The notes under the pieces: generated by a model | Database searches by the model: none | What the model saw: the letters and a program-made list of their open reading frames with translations, nothing else | What the model was told of the DNA's origin: nothing | Assembly: GCF_008039565.1 (NCBI RefSeq) | Contig: NZ_VDUX01000009.1 | Span: forward strand, 1-63,393 | Length of the DNA: 63,393 nt | Direction of reading: 5' to 3' | Source: Aeromicrobium terrae | GTDB taxonomy: Bacteria > Actinomycetota > Actinomycetes > Propionibacteriales > Nocardioidaceae | Made by a program: the position numbers and the translations under genes | Part shown: one piece after another, positions 63,354 through 63,393 of the stretch | How the letters are laid out: each line of letters opens with the position of its first letter | Numbering within the stretch: the first letter of the stretch is position 1

Positions 63354-63393
63354 GGAGCCGCTTGTCGGAATCGAACCGACGACCTTGTCATGA
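63354..63393 (-). tRNA. Partial tRNA 3' half, cut by the window end
   Basis: Same T-arm, acceptor strand and 3' end as the fragment 86 bases earlier, running off the window edge before the anticodon. This may be the true tRNA gene. A variable loop AGGTC and a TGACA anticodon-stem strand are consistent with one reading, but the anticodon cannot be read, so the amino acid is not assigned. Confidence 0.45.

Overview
The window is chromosomal DNA from a high-GC Gram-positive bacterium. Dense short-gap coding, frequent GTG starts, ATGA/GTGA gene couplings, class E sortase, DUF3151, SufR-type and DrrA/DrrB-type genes all point to an actinobacterium. Scattered purine genes and the fba-DUF3151-purA neighbourhood fit Nocardioidaceae-like Propionibacteriales (for example an Aeromicrobium-type genome), but this placement is inference. 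About 73 genes fill the window and no gap without a gene reaches 300 bases.

Layout. 0.1-6.5 kb: a cyclase with a dead alpha/beta-hydrolase domain, an acyl-CoA synthetase, a secreted collagen-like protein, and a secreted DUF1906 protein coupled to a GDPD phosphodiesterase. 6.5-14 kb: sterol-carrier-like protein, purL, an ene-reductase, a ferredoxin-reductase-like flavoprotein with a 50-residue coupled partner, folE-DoxX and a divergent SufR-like regulator. 14-24 kb: DUF445 plus Abi-alpha (DUF4393) membrane pair, an ABC exporter with its own TetR regulator, a two-component system, a DUF72 protein and a DMT transporter. 24-34.6 kb: a His-rich DUF4396 membrane protein under a CsoR-like operator, a MITE-like element, a DNA glycosylase, an Nramp transporter, a DEAD-box helicase, purQ-purS, an XRE/membrane pair with twin operators, and an ArsR-AHSA1 regulator divergent from an AHSA1 protein. 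34.6-49.4 kb: AMP ligase, purC, purB, purD, purA with tiny genes between them, a lipid kinase, a DrrAB-type exporter, DUF3151 and fba. Between DUF3151 and fba lies a 1,248-bp unit bounded by 62-bp inverted repeats that carries one AbiEi/DUF559-like gene. 49.4-54.1 kb: CoA-disulfide-reductase-like enzyme, SRPBCC protein, acyltransferase, SpoU methyltransferase, pyrE, sortase E. 54.1-63.4 kb: a candidate small RNA, an aminotransferase, a patatin, an Lrp regulator divergent from the tyrosine/homogentisate pathway (hpd, hmgA, fumarylacetoacetase), a D-cysteine-desulfhydrase-like enzyme, a GNAT gene and a tiny membrane gene sharing a hairpin leader, and tRNA-like 3' ends.

Expression signals are unusually readable. 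In 22 genes a TAnnnT -10 hexamer ends 6-8 nt before the start codon, the signature of leaderless transcription, and this was used to choose starts. Several promoters carry clean dyads between or over -35 and -10: the CsoR-like site, the ArsR palindrome, the TetR site and the DrrAB site. The most unusual items are the inverted-repeat nuclease-like cassette, the copper-type operator on a DUF4396 gene, the duplicated start-codon hairpin at 61.6 and 62.2 kb, and the TA-flanked MITE-like element.
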